Numbered from the stretch's first letter, positions 1 through 8,566 are shown. The stretch is DNA of 64,000 bases from Cupriavidus pampae (GCF_914271485.1 NZ_CAJZAG010000005.1:186001-250000), one strand, 5' to 3'. Translations and numbers: made by a program. The notes: generated by a model from the sequence alone, not told the origin.

Positions 1-844
1 CATCGAGCTGACGCCCACCGTGATTGGACACGATAATGCCGTCCGCGCCCGCGTCGACGGCGATCCTCGCATCGCGCGCATCGAGAATGCCCTTGATCAC
101 GAGCGTGCCGGGCCACAGCTTGCGAATCAGCGTGAAGTGGCGCCAGTCCAGATGACCGCGATCCGAAAAATCGCGCTGCACATTGGGCGACAGGATCGGC
201 GCACCACGCGTGGCGTAGTTGTTCTCGAAATGCGGCATGCCATGGCGCAGCATGGTCTTCAGAAACGTACCGAACAACCAGCGCGGATGCGTGATGCCTT
301 CCCACGCCAGCCGCGCGCTCGGCCGCAGCGGTGCCGAGAATCCCGCACGCGCATAGTTCTCGCGATTGGGCGGCACCGGCGTATCGACCGTGATCACCAG
401 CGTGCCGTAGTTCGCCGCGCGCACGCGCTCGATCAGCGCGATGATGCTGGGCTCGTCGCCAGGCAGATACGCCTGAAACCACGCATCGGGATTGACCCGC
501 ACCACCTGCTCGAGCGGAATCAACGACGAGCCGCTCATGATCATCGGCACGTTCTCTTGCGCGGCAGCCTGCGCCAGCACGATATCGCCACGGTACGCCG
601 ACAAGGCCGCAAGGCCCATCGGCGCGATGCCGAATGGCGACGCATAGGTGCGCCCGAACAGCGACGTGGCCGTGGACCGGCGCGAAACATCCACCAGCAC
701 GCGCGTGATCAGACCTACGTCGTCAAAGGCATCACGATTGCCCTGAAATGACCGGTAGCGCTCCGCCGCGCCGGCGATATAGCCAAACACCGGCGCGGGC
801 AGGCGGCGCCGCGCGGCCACCTCGAAGTCATCGAGACACAGCAT
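1..844 (-). CDS. FMN-dependent alpha-hydroxy-acid oxidase/dehydrogenase (3' end cut by window)
   Basis: Reading the minus strand from the ATG at 844 gives an open frame of 281 codons that leaves the window before a stop. It belongs to the FMN-dependent alpha-hydroxy-acid dehydrogenase family (lactate, glycolate and mandelate oxidases), which oxidise a 2-hydroxy acid to a 2-oxo acid. The N-terminal DFE-AARRRLP-FGYIAGAAE segment, the PMGLAAL flavin-site segment and SNHGGRQLD, which carries the catalytic His, are all visible. About 100 C-terminal residues of a usual length near 380 are missing. The start lies 6 nt after the stop of the Bug receptor gene, so it is the last visible gene of a four-gene operon. 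The exact substrate cannot be read from the sequence. Confidence 0.9.
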   Translation of the reverse strand, partial: MLCLDDFEVAARRRLPAPVFGYIAGAAERYRSFQGNRDAFDDVGLITRVLVDVSRRSTATSLFGRTYASPFGIAPMGLAALSAYRGDIVLAQAAAQENVPMIMSGSSLIPLEQVVRVNPDAWFQAYLPGDEPSIIALIERVRAANYGTLVITVDTPVPPNRENYARAGFSAPLRPSARLAWEGITHPRWLFGTFLKTMLRHGMPHFENNYATRGAPILSPNVQRDFSDRGHLDWRHFTLIRKLWPGTLVIKGILDARDARIAVDAGADGIIVSNHGGRQLD

Positions 845-850
845 CGTGGC

Positions 851-1852
851 TTATTCCGGCTTGATGCCCGACTTGCGCACGAGGTCGCCCCACTTGACGC
901 TTTCGGACGCCATGTACTGCTTGAAGCTGGCGCTATCCGACGCTTCCACCTTCATGCCCTGCGCGGTCATCTTGGCGCGCGTGTCAGGGTCAGCCGCCAC
1001 CACCTTCACACCATGCTCGAGCTTCTGCACGATATCGGCGGGCGTGCCGGCCGGTGCGTACAGGCCGAACCACGTCAGCGCCTCGAAACCCTTGAGGCCG
1101 GACTCCGAGACCGTCGGGATGTTCGGTGCGCTCGGCGCGCGCTCGAGGCTCGATACCGCGATCGCGCGTAGCTTGCCGCTACGGATGTAAGGCAGCAGCG
1201 TCGGCAGGTTGCTGAACATCAGTGGCACCTGATTGCCGAGCACATCGGCAATCGCGTTGGCCTCGCCCTTGTACGGCACATGCACCATCTGCACGCCGGC
1301 CATGGTCGAGAACAGTTCGGCCGCCACGTGTTGCGGACCGCCGGGGCCCGACGACGCGTAGTTGAGCGCGCCATTCTTCTCACGCGCGTACTTGATGACG
1401 TCCTGCACCGTATGCAGCGGCAGCGACGGATGCACGACCAGCACCAGCGGCACCGAGGCCACCAGCGAGACCGGCACGAAATCCTTCACCGGGTTGAAAC
1501 GCAGCTTCGGATACATGCCCGGCGCCACCACCATCGTCGATTGCGTGCCCAGCAGCAGCGTGTAGCCATCCGGCTTGGCGCGTGCCACGGCTTCCGCCGC
1601 GATGGTGCCGGTGGCACCGGCGCGGTTCTCGATCACGAACGACTGGCCCAGGTCCTTGCCGAGCCCCTGCCCCACCAGCCGTGCTACCTGATCCACCGCG
1701 CCGCCCGCCGAGAAGCCCACCAGCAGCGTGGCCGGCTTGGTCGGATAGTCGGTGGCCGCATGGGCGCCGCCGATGGCAACCATCAGCCCGGTGCACAGCG
1801 ATGCGGAAATAAAGCGACGGCGAGCGGAATTTGCCCCGTGAAGGTACGTCAT
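851..1852 (-). CDS. Bug-family tripartite tricarboxylate transporter substrate-binding protein
   Basis: This 333-residue periplasmic receptor starts with a signal peptide (twin Arg near residues 11-13, hydrophobic core, AHA cleavage site near residue 32). The family signatures follow: YPTKPATLLVGFSAGG at the ligand site, ENRAGATG, and the HVPYKG segment mid-protein. Bug proteins bind carboxylates and similar solutes for TctAB-type transporters, but no TctA or TctB gene is present here. The start has a good ribosome site (AGGGGAC) before ATG. It sits between the RraA-like gene and the FMN oxidase, so it probably captures the hydroxy acid or precursor that those enzymes process. Confidence 0.93.
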   Translation of the reverse strand: MTYLHGANSARRRFISASLCTGLMVAIGGAHAATDYPTKPATLLVGFSAGGAVDQVARLVGQGLGKDLGQSFVIENRAGATGTIAAEAVARAKPDGYTLLLGTQSTMVVAPGMYPKLRFNPVKDFVPVSLVASVPLVLVVHPSLPLHTVQDVIKYAREKNGALNYASSGPGGPQHVAAELFSTMAGVQMVHVPYKGEANAIADVLGNQVPLMFSNLPTLLPYIRSGKLRAIAVSSLERAPSAPNIPTVSESGLKGFEALTWFGLYAPAGTPADIVQKLEHGVKVVAADPDTRAKMTAQGMKVEASDSASFKQYMASESVKWGDLVRKSGIKPE

Positions 1853-1928
1853 GTCTGTCCCCTTGATTATTGTTCTGGGGCGACCGCGTCGGGCGCGGCG
1901 CTCCCCTCAACGCTTGTTAAGCATTGTG

Positions 1929-2009
1929 GAGAGAGCCGCGTCCGACGCGACTCTCTCCTCAACGCGCGCGACACGCGTTGTCCTGCGGCCGGCACGCACC
2001 GGTGCCGGC
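1929..2009 (-). other. Two strong intercistronic hairpins
   Basis: The 174-bp gap between the RraA-like gene and the Bug gene holds two inverted repeats. One spans 1988-2009 (GCCGGCAC arms, 6-nt loop). The other spans 1929-1957 (13-nt arms with one mismatch, 3-nt loop). No T-run follows either on the minus strand, so they do not look like intrinsic terminators. They may stabilise or attenuate the mRNA within the operon. Confidence 0.5.
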
Positions 2010-2026
2010 TGACCACCCTTGCAGCG

Positions 2027-2752
2027 TTAAATCTTCTGCTGCGCGCGCCAGGCCTGATAGCGCTTCTTGTTCTCTTCGTTGGGCGGATACAGGCCCGGCA
2101 GCTTCTCGCCGGCTTCCACCTGCTGCATGATCCAGCCCTCGACACGCTCCTGTTCTTCGGCTTCCGCCACGACTTCCTCGAGGATGTCGGCCGGAATCAG
2201 CACCGCGCCGTCGTTGTCGAGCACGATCACGTCGTTCGGGAACACGGCCACGCCGCCGCAACCGATCGGCTGCTGCCACGCGACGAAGGTCAGACCGGCT
2301 ACCGACGGCGGCGCCGCGGCACCGCTGCTCCACACCGGCAGGCCCGTACCGCGCACGCCGTCCACATCGCGCACCACACCGTCGGTCACCAGCGCGGTCA
2401 CCCCGCGCTTGCCCATGCGCGCGCACAGGATGTCGCCGAAGATGCCGGCGTCCTTGACGCCCATCGCATCGACCACCGCGATGCAGCCGGCGGGCATGTC
2501 TTCGATGGCGGCGCGCGTGGAGATCGGCGACGACCACGATGCGGGCGTGGCCAGGTCCTCGCGTGCCGGCACAAAACGCAGCGTGAACGCGCGGCCCACC
2601 AGACGCGGGCTGTCGGCGTGCAGCGGCATGGCGCCGCGCAGCCAGACATTGCGCAGGCCCTTCTTGAGCAGCACCGTGGTCAGCGTGGCGGTAGTGATCT
2701 TGGACAGCACCTCGATCGTGCGTGCGTCGAGCGGCAGGGATTCAACGGACAT
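2027..2752 (-). CDS. RraA/HMG-aldolase family protein
   Basis: This 241-residue protein belongs to the RraA-like family (older name dimethylmenaquinone methyltransferase-like), which includes 4-hydroxy-4-methyl-2-oxoglutarate/4-carboxy-4-hydroxy-2-oxoadipate aldolases and oxaloacetate decarboxylases. The metal/substrate signature TDGVVRDVDG is present, as is the GGVAVFPNDVIVLDNDG segment typical of the fold. A C-terminal extension of about 40 charged residues (AEEQERVEG onward) is usual in catabolic members and absent from the RNase E regulator RraA itself. It lies in an operon with an SDR, a Bug receptor and an FMN hydroxy-acid oxidase, which supports a carbon-carbon lyase or decarboxylase role in acid catabolism rather than RNA metabolism. 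The substrate is unknown. Confidence 0.85.
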   Translation of the reverse strand: MSVESLPLDARTIEVLSKITTATLTTVLLKKGLRNVWLRGAMPLHADSPRLVGRAFTLRFVPAREDLATPASWSSPISTRAAIEDMPAGCIAVVDAMGVKDAGIFGDILCARMGKRGVTALVTDGVVRDVDGVRGTGLPVWSSGAAAPPSVAGLTFVAWQQPIGCGGVAVFPNDVIVLDNDGAVLIPADILEEVVAEAEEQERVEGWIMQQVEAGEKLPGLYPPNEENKKRYQAWRAQQKI

Positions 2753-2779
2753 GGATAGGCCTCGGAATGAAGTTAGAGA

Positions 2780-3565
2780 TCAGATACTGGCGATCAGGCC
2801 GCCATCGACGCGCACGACCGAACCGGTCACGTACGCGGCGCGCGCGCTGGCCAGGAAGGCCACCACATCGGCGTACTCCTGCGGCTCGCCGTAGCGGCCC
2901 ACCGCGATGGACGCCATGCTCTGCGCGCGGACGTCTTCCACCGCGCGGCTTTCGCGGCCGGCCTTCTGCTCGTCGAGAAACTGGATACGCGGCGTGGCAA
3001 CGCGGCCGGGCAGCACGATGTTACTCGTGACGCCATCGCGGCCGACTTCGCCCGCGAGTGTCTTGGACCAGCCCACCAGCGAGGTACGCAGCGCGTTGGA
3101 CAGGCCAAGGTTGGGGATCGGTGCGATTACCCCCGACGACGTGCTGGTAATCACGCGGCCGAATTTGCGGGTGCGCATGCCGGGCAGTACGCGATCGGTA
3201 ATCGAGATCACCGACAGCACCATGGCCTGGAACCATTTCTGCCACACGGCGGCGTCCTGGCCGAAAACCGGTGTCGGCGGTGGGCCGCCGGTGTTGTTCA
3301 CGAGGATATCCACCGGACCCAGCGCGGCTTCGATCGCCGCCACGCGGGGCTCGATCACGCCGAGGTCGGCGAGGTCCCATTGCAGCGCGAGCGCCTTGCC
3401 ACCGGCGGCCTCGATGTCGGCCACCACGGGGCCGAGCGCCTCCGCGTTGATATCCGCCACCGCTACCTTGACGCCCTCGCGGGCCAGCGTCCGCGCAATC
3501 GCCCCGCCCAGGCCACCGCCCGCGCCCAGCACGAGCGCGGTCTTGCCATTGATCCCGAGATCCAT
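2780..3565 (-). CDS. SDR-family oxidoreductase with atypical active site
   Basis: This 261-residue short-chain dehydrogenase/reductase has a Rossmann N-terminus (VLGAGGGLGGAIA, the NAD(P) glycine motif), the NNTGG segment after strand 4, and the family-typical C-terminal YVTGSVVRVDGG. Where classical SDRs carry YxxxK, this protein reads GLSNALRTS, so the catalytic Tyr and Lys are not visible, although the preceding Ser pair is. Either it belongs to a divergent SDR branch or it is not a classical oxidoreductase. The start is set by a strong GGAGGAGA ribosome site. It is the first gene of the minus-strand operon and diverges from the LysR gene at 3881, which probably controls it. Confidence 0.85.
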   Translation of the reverse strand: MDLGINGKTALVLGAGGGLGGAIARTLAREGVKVAVADINAEALGPVVADIEAAGGKALALQWDLADLGVIEPRVAAIEAALGPVDILVNNTGGPPPTPVFGQDAAVWQKWFQAMVLSVISITDRVLPGMRTRKFGRVITSTSSGVIAPIPNLGLSNALRTSLVGWSKTLAGEVGRDGVTSNIVLPGRVATPRIQFLDEQKAGRESRAVEDVRAQSMASIAVGRYGEPQEYADVVAFLASARAAYVTGSVVRVDGGLIASI

Positions 3566-3880
3566 GGGGTTGTCTCCTCCTTATTAGTCTGCGGAGCCAT
3601 TGTGGGCATCTCAAAACTCTAAGACAATTGGGTTTTCTCGCGTTCAGAATCTATTTTTTGTGGATTGTCACCGCGCCGGGCGAGACCGCGCCGGCCTCCT
3701 CTCGCCTCAGAGGCGGGGCCGCGCCGGTCTCCTCTCGCTTCGGGGAGGCGAGGCCCGCGCCGGTTTGCTCCCCTCTCCCTCAGGGAGAGGGGCCGGGGGA
3801 GAGGGTGAAAGTTAAATAACCAATTGTTGTCTCCCCTCTCCCTCGGGGAGAGGGGCCGGGGGAGAGGGCACGCCTTTAAT
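3566..3880. other. Divergent intergenic region with GC-palindromic repeats
   Basis: This 315-bp gap separates the SDR operon from the divergent LysR gene. No gene was found in it. The part near the SDR start is relatively AT-rich (CTCTAAGACAATTGGG, then TTCAGAATCTATTTTTTG) and is the likely promoter and LysR-binding zone. From about 3680 to 3870 it consists of low-complexity CTCTC/GGGGAG palindromes, including the composite repeat described separately. Confidence 0.6.
3768..3869 (+). repeat. Composite palindromic repeat, copy A
   Basis: Two nearly identical palindromes of the form CCCCTCTCCCT-C-AGGGAGAGGGG (3770-3792) and CCCCTCTCCCTCGGGGAGAGGGG (3833-3855), each followed by CCGGGGGAGAGGG, are separated by an AT-rich linker containing ACCAATTGTT. 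The same arrangement recurs in inverted orientation at about 45742-45843. This resembles a REP/BIME-type dispersed element. Its right end lies only 11 nt before the LysR start codon, so it forms that gene's leader. Confidence 0.75.
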
Positions 3881-4771
3881 ATGGACACACGCTTCATAGA
3901 CACATTCGTCATGGTCGCCGAGTGCGGCTCGATGGCCGAGGCCGCGCGGCGCATCAACATCACGCCCACCGCGCTGTCGCAGCGCCTGCGCACCCTCGAA
4001 CGCGAGCTTGGCGCCCCGCTGGTCACGCGCTCGGGCCGCTTCGTGCGGCTCACGGAAGCCGGCGCACGGCTATTGGCCCGCGCCCGGCGCTTCCAGCGCG
4101 ATGTCCGCGAACTCGAAATGGCGGTATCCACCGAGGGCTTCCCCGGCGGCCTGCGCATCGGCACCATCCGCACCGCGCTGACCAACGTCATGCCCGATCT
4201 GCTGCGCTACATCGCGCTGCGCCACCCGCGCCTGGACGCCACGATGGAAATCGGCACCTCGCACGACCTGTATCACCAGGTAGTGACAGGCAAGGTCGAT
4301 GCCGCGCTGCTGGTGGAACCCCCGTTCAAGCTGCCCAAGGCCTACGTCTGGCACACCGTGCGTACCGAACCGCTGGTGCTGCTGGCCCCCTCGCACCTCG
4401 CTGATCAGGACCCAGACACGCTGCTGGCGGAGCAGCCAATGATCCGCTACGACCGCCGCACATGGGGCGGCCTGCTGGGCGAGCAATACCTGCAGGAACG
4501 CGGACTGCAGCCACAGGAACGTTTCGAGCTGGACTCCCCCGACGGCATCCTGCTGCTGGTGAGCATGGGCCTGGGCGTGTCGCTGGTGCCCGACTGCTAC
4601 CAGCCGGCGCTGATGCCGGACACCGTCGCCATCCTGCCCCTGCCGGAAGGCCGCCCAGTCCGCCAGCTCGGCTTCCTGTGGCCGCGGCAGTCGCAGTACG
4701 CAAGGTTGTTCGAGGCCATGGTGGAGAGTAGAGTAGTGCCCGAACCCGAACCAGCCGGAGGCCCCGCATGA
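3881..4771 (+). CDS. LysR-family transcriptional regulator
   Basis: This 296-residue protein has an N-terminal winged HTH (residues about 1-60, MAEAARRINITPTALSQRLRTLE) and a C-terminal periplasmic-binding-like effector domain. I chose ATG 3881 because the usual LysR N-terminus (MDTRFIDTFV) begins there; the upstream extension is repeat DNA. It diverges from the SDR/RraA/Bug/oxidase operon, which it probably regulates in response to that pathway's substrate. Its stop overlaps the start of the glyoxalase-fold gene (ATGA), so the two are cotranscribed. Confidence 0.9.
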   Translation: MDTRFIDTFVMVAECGSMAEAARRINITPTALSQRLRTLERELGAPLVTRSGRFVRLTEAGARLLARARRFQRDVRELEMAVSTEGFPGGLRIGTIRTALTNVMPDLLRYIALRHPRLDATMEIGTSHDLYHQVVTGKVDAALLVEPPFKLPKAYVWHTVRTEPLVLLAPSHLADQDPDTLLAEQPMIRYDRRTWGGLLGEQYLQERGLQPQERFELDSPDGILLLVSMGLGVSLVPDCYQPALMPDTVAILPLPEGRPVRQLGFLWPRQSQYARLFEAMVESRVVPEPEPAGGPA

Positions 4772-5175
4772 CCCTTGCGATCGATCGCATCGACCACATC
4801 GTCCTCAACGTGAAGGACGTGGAAACCAGCGCCGCGTGGTATCAGCGCGTGCTTGGCATGCAGCGCGAAGACTTCCCGTCGCGCACGGGCCCGCGTGTGG
4901 CGGTGAAGTTCGGCCAGCAGAAGATCAATCTGCGCCCGATCACCGAAGATACGGTGGCGTGGTTCACAGGCATCCACCCGACGTCGGGCAGCGACGACCT
5001 GTGCTTCATCACGCGGATGCCGCCAAATGAAGTGGTCGCGCATTTCCTCGCGCATGAAGTACCAGTGGAAGCCGGCCCGGCGCAGCGCAGCGGCGCCCTC
5101 GGCACCCTCAACTCGGTCTACTGCCGCGACCTCGACGGCAACCTGATCGAGGTCGCGAGCTATCCGCCAAACTGA
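4768..5175 (+). CDS. VOC-family (glyoxalase/dioxygenase-fold) protein
   Basis: This 135-residue single-domain protein has the vicinal oxygen chelate fold. It starts with IDHIVLNVKDVETSAAWYQRVLGM, where the His is a typical metal ligand, and ends with VYCRDLDGNLIEVASY, where the Glu is the second typical ligand. Such proteins act as glyalases, fosfomycin-type resistance enzymes, epimerases or dioxygenases, and nothing here decides between them. Its four-base ATGA overlap with the LysR gene implies translational coupling, so it may serve the same pathway. Confidence 0.85.
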   Translation: MTLAIDRIDHIVLNVKDVETSAAWYQRVLGMQREDFPSRTGPRVAVKFGQQKINLRPITEDTVAWFTGIHPTSGSDDLCFITRMPPNEVVAHFLAHEVPVEAGPAQRSGALGTLNSVYCRDLDGNLIEVASYPPN

Positions 5176-5197
5176 CCGGCGCGGTCAGAACTGGCGG

Positions 5198-5428
5198 TCA
5201 GCGGTTGCCATCCAGCAGATCGTTGAGCATCTCGTCGAACGTTGCCTGCGCGTCTTCCAGCGCCTGTAGTGCGGCATCGAACGTTTGCAATGCCATCTTC
5301 GATGGCTTGCCTTCGCCCGCTGGCGGATACTGACTCTGCAAGGCGGTAAAGGCGACCTGCACCTGACGCGTGGCATTGACCACGCGCTCCATTGCCTGCG
5401 CCTCCTCGGCGCGCTTCTGTTCATCCAT
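5198..5428 (-). CDS. Small conserved-looking hypothetical protein
   Basis: This 76-residue acidic, Ala/Gln-rich, probably all-helical protein matches no family I recognise. I chose ATG 5428 rather than the upstream start because GGAGG lies 6 nt before it. It contains two predicted helical stretches (ERVVNATRQVQVAFTALQ and ALQTFDAALQALEDAQATF) with a heptad-like pattern, which suggests a small coiled-coil protein. It converges on the glyoxalase-fold gene and diverges from the alpha/beta hydrolase gene. Confidence 0.6.
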   Translation of the reverse strand: MDEQKRAEEAQAMERVVNATRQVQVAFTALQSQYPPAGEGKPSKMALQTFDAALQALEDAQATFDEMLNDLLDGNR

Positions 5429-5516
5429 GGCTGGCCTCCACTGGCCGTGTAATGCTCCGAAGCGCGTATCGTACAAGAACTTGCGCGCGAACTTGCGTCA
5501 ACCCCTCGCTGTCTGA

Positions 5517-6449
5517 ATGCATCCATCACAGAAATCGGGCTTCATGTCATCGAGCCTCATGTCAACACTGATCCGGCGGACCCTCGCCACCACGCTCGTC
5601 ACGGCGGGCGGTTTCGCCTGTTACTGGACTTACCTCGCGGTCAATCAGGAACGCCTGCTGTTCGATGCGCGGCGCCGCCCGCCGCGCGATTTGCCCGAAG
5701 GCATCATTGCCTATTCGCACACGGTGCCCGGCGGCATGGTGCGCGGCTACCTCTATCACGCGGGCGACGACGGCGTGGAAGACCTGCTGTTCTACCTGCC
5801 CGGCCGTGGCGAGGACGTGCTGGACACGCTCCAGTACGTCAAATGGCTGCCGGCCGGCATGGGCTTCGCCACCTTCGACTATCGCGGCCTTGGCCATTCG
5901 GATGGCATGCCGTCGGAAGCCTCTGCCGTGGCGGACGCCAGCCAGTTTCTGCTGCATATCCGCCGGGCGCACCCCGGCGTGCGCGTGCACGTGGTTGGCC
6001 GCTCGCTGGGCACCGGCGTGGCAATCCAGCTTGCGGATCTGCAGGATTTCGAGAGCCTGCAGCTGATCACGCCCTACGATTCGCTGCTCGAAATCGTGCG
6101 AAAACGCTTCCCGCTGGTCCCGCTGCGGCAGTTGATGCGCCACCATTTCGACTCGATTTCGCATTGCAAGAAGGTGGTCCAGAGCACCAAGGTACTGCTG
6201 GCGGAGTCCGATGCCGTGGTGCCGCACGAGTGCTCGGAGCGGCTGATCGCCGCGTGGCCGGGCCCCGTGGCGCTGCAGACCATCCCCGGTACCGATCACT
6301 TTACGATCGTCGAGCACGAGGCAACGTGGCTCGCCCTGTGCGCATTTGCGCGCCAGGTGCCCGCTCATGCACCCGCCAGAACGGCCGCCGCGCCCCCCGC
6401 GGACCACACGGAGGCCGGCGAACCGTTGCCGCTTGCCGCGGCGCGGTAG
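5517..6449 (+). CDS. Alpha/beta hydrolase with N-terminal membrane anchor (Bem46-like)
   Basis: This protein of about 310 residues has an N-terminal hydrophobic helix (TLATTLVTAGGFACYWTYLAV) that probably anchors it in the inner membrane or acts as an uncleaved signal. The alpha/beta hydrolase core shows the oxyanion-loop region (FYLPGRGED), the FDYRGLGHSDG segment, the nucleophile elbow VGRSLGTG with catalytic Ser, a later Asp (AESDAVVP) and the catalytic His (GTDHFTIVEH). The start is uncertain: ATGs at 5517, 5544 and 5559 all precede the membrane helix and none has a clear ribosome site. The substrate is unknown. It lies 10 bp before the PBP1A-type gene, so the two are probably cotranscribed. 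Confidence 0.85.
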   Translation: MHPSQKSGFMSSSLMSTLIRRTLATTLVTAGGFACYWTYLAVNQERLLFDARRRPPRDLPEGIIAYSHTVPGGMVRGYLYHAGDDGVEDLLFYLPGRGEDVLDTLQYVKWLPAGMGFATFDYRGLGHSDGMPSEASAVADASQFLLHIRRAHPGVRVHVVGRSLGTGVAIQLADLQDFESLQLITPYDSLLEIVRKRFPLVPLRQLMRHHFDSISHCKKVVQSTKVLLAESDAVVPHECSERLIAAWPGPVALQTIPGTDHFTIVEHEATWLALCAFARQVPAHAPARTAAAPPADHTEAGEPLPLAAAR

Positions 6450-6459
6450 AATCGCGGCC

Positions 6460-8529
6460 ATGAAAAAAATCGCAATCTGGGCCGCTACCGCCGTTGCGGG
6501 GCTGGCGGCCGCTGGCGTGCTGCTCGCCGGCTTTGCTGCGGTGGTCAGCCTGCGGCAGCTCCCTTCGATCGATGCCCTGCGCGATTACCGGCCCGACGTG
6601 CCGCTGCGCATCTTTACCAGCGACAACACGCTGATCGGTGAATTCGGTACCGAGCACCGGGAGTTCATCCCCATCGAACGCATGCCGAAGCGCATGACCG
6701 AAGCGCTGCTCGCGGCCGAGGACGACCAGTTCTACTCGCACGTCGGGGTGGACTTCTCGGGCCTGATCCGCGCGGCGCTCGCCAATATCGGCGAAGGCTA
6801 TTCGCAGGGCGCGTCCACCATCACGATGCAGGTGGCGCGCAATTTCTACCTGTCGCGCGAAAAGACGCTGTCCCGCAAGTGGTACGAAATCCTGCTGGCC
6901 TGGCAGATCGACCGTTCGCTGCCCAAGGATCGCGTGCTCGAGCTCTATATGAACCAGGTCTACCTGGGTGAGCACGCCTATGGCTTCGGCAGCGCCGCGC
7001 AGGCCTACTTCGGCAAGCCGCTCGCCGACCTCTCGCTGGCTGAAACCGCGATGCTCGCGGGCCTGCCCAAGGCGCCTTCGACCATGAATCCGGTGGTGAA
7101 CCTGCCGCGGGCCACGCGTCGGCAGGAATACGTGCTTGGCCGCATGCTTGCGCTTGGCATGATCACGCAGGATCAGTATCGCGATGCGCGTGCCGAGAAA
7201 ATCGCCGTGGTGGCCGAGGGCAACGGACGCTATGCGGGCCACGCGGAATACGTCGCCGAACTCGCCCGCCAGCTCGCGCACGACCGCTTTGGCGATGATG
7301 CGTACACGCGCGGCATCAATGTCTACACGACCGTGTCATCGGTGCGGCAGACCATGGCGTATGACGCCGTGCACGCGGGCATCGAGAAATATGGCCAGCG
7401 CCATGGCGGTACCACGCCTCAGGCCGCGCTGATCTCGCTCGACAGCCAGACCGGCGCGATCGAAGCGATGATCGGCGGCTCGGATTTTCAGGTGAACCGC
7501 TTCAACCATGCCACGCAGGCGCAGCGGCAGCCGGGCTCGACGTTCAAGCCATTTATCTACTCGGCCGCGCTCGAGCGTGGCGTTTCGCCGGGCACGCTGA
7601 TCAACGACGCGCCGCTCGACGATCCCAAATGGCAGCCGTCCAACGACGATGACCGCTTCGTCGGCCCGATTCCGGTACGCGAGGCACTCGCCGAATCGCG
7701 CAACCTGCCGGCCATTCGCACACTGCGCGAGATTGGCATTCCGTATGCGATCGAATACGCCAGCAATTTTGGCTTCTCGAAGAACCGCCTGCCGCCCTAC
7801 CTGCCGATGGCGCTTGGCACCGGCACCACGTCGCCGATGCGGCTCGCGGCTGCGTACGGCGTGTTCGCCAACCACGGCTATCGCGTGGAGCCCTATCTGA
7901 TCCAGAAGATCACCGATGGCGAGGGCAACGTGCTGTTTCAGGCCGAATCGTCCGCCGGTAACACCGCGCCCACGCGCGTGATCTCCGAGCGCAATGCATT
8001 CGTGATGGACAGCCTGCTGCATAGCGTGGTCGATGCCGGCACCGGCACCGGCGTGCGGCGCTATATGAAGCGTGAGGACATCGCGGGCAAGACCGGCACG
8101 ACCAACGATTCGATCGATGGGTGGTTTGCGGGATATGCCGGGGAGATCGTCACGGTCGCGTGGATGGGCTTCGACGACAATCGCCCGCTAGGCAAGCGCG
8201 AGTTCGGCGCGACCACCGCGCTGCCGATCTGGGCGGGCTACATGGAAGGCCGCCTTGCCGGCGTGCCGGTGTCGCTGTTCGCGGCGCCGGCTGGCGTGGC
8301 GCGCATCAATGGCGACTGGGCGTACACGGAGTATCCGGAAGGCGTCCACGCGATGGCCTCGATCGGCTTCCCGCTACCGGCTGCGACAACCGAGGCGCCG
8401 TTCGAAGGCAGCGCACCTGCCGGCGACGGCCTTGGCGTGCCTGCTGTCGTGCGAGACGGCAACGTCGGCACTGCGGGCCCCGCGCTTGGCGTACCGGCTG
8501 CCACACCGCGCAGCCCCGGCCAGCTTTGA
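6460..8529 (+). CDS. Class A penicillin-binding protein (PBP1A-type transglycosylase/transpeptidase)
   Basis: This 689-residue bifunctional peptidoglycan synthase has an N-terminal membrane anchor (residues about 5-30). It continues with a glycosyltransferase-51 domain containing AEDDQFYSHVGVD (catalytic Glu about residue 87) and QGASTITMQVARN. The transpeptidase domain has SxxK in PGSTFKPF (Ser about 360), an SxN-type motif AESRN and KTGT (Lys about 544). It polymerises lipid II and crosslinks peptides in the periplasm. It is shorter than a canonical PBP1A (about 800 residues) and lacks the long OB-like insertion, so it may be an auxiliary paralogue. The ATG at 6460 was chosen because MKKIAIW begins the signal anchor. 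Confidence 0.92.
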   Translation: MKKIAIWAATAVAGLAAAGVLLAGFAAVVSLRQLPSIDALRDYRPDVPLRIFTSDNTLIGEFGTEHREFIPIERMPKRMTEALLAAEDDQFYSHVGVDFSGLIRAALANIGEGYSQGASTITMQVARNFYLSREKTLSRKWYEILLAWQIDRSLPKDRVLELYMNQVYLGEHAYGFGSAAQAYFGKPLADLSLAETAMLAGLPKAPSTMNPVVNLPRATRRQEYVLGRMLALGMITQDQYRDARAEKIAVVAEGNGRYAGHAEYVAELARQLAHDRFGDDAYTRGINVYTTVSSVRQTMAYDAVHAGIEKYGQRHGGTTPQAALISLDSQTGAIEAMIGGSDFQVNRFNHATQAQRQPGSTFKPFIYSAALERGVSPGTLINDAPLDDPKWQPSNDDDRFVGPIPVREALAESRNLPAIRTLREIGIPYAIEYASNFGFSKNRLPPYLPMALGTGTTSPMRLAAAYGVFANHGYRVEPYLIQKITDGEGNVLFQAESSAGNTAPTRVISERNAFVMDSLLHSVVDAGTGTGVRRYMKREDIAGKTGTTNDSIDGWFAGYAGEIVTVAWMGFDDNRPLGKREFGATTALPIWAGYMEGRLAGVPVSLFAAPAGVARINGDWAYTEYPEGVHAMASIGFPLPAATTEAPFEGSAPAGDGLGVPAVVRDGNVGTAGPALGVPAATPRSPGQL

Positions 8530-8566
8530 CCCGACCAGTGACATCTATCCAAAAGAACAAACAATC

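Noticed and set aside
20..751. Plus-strand open frame at the left edge
   Set aside because: It is antisense to the clear FMN alpha-hydroxy-acid oxidase frame and has an Arg/His-rich composition typical of a GC-rich shadow.
2027..2752. Annotation as RNase E regulator RraA or a menaquinone methyltransferase
   Set aside because: The protein has the C-terminal extension of catabolic RraA-fold enzymes and lies in an acid-catabolism operon; the methyltransferase name is historical.
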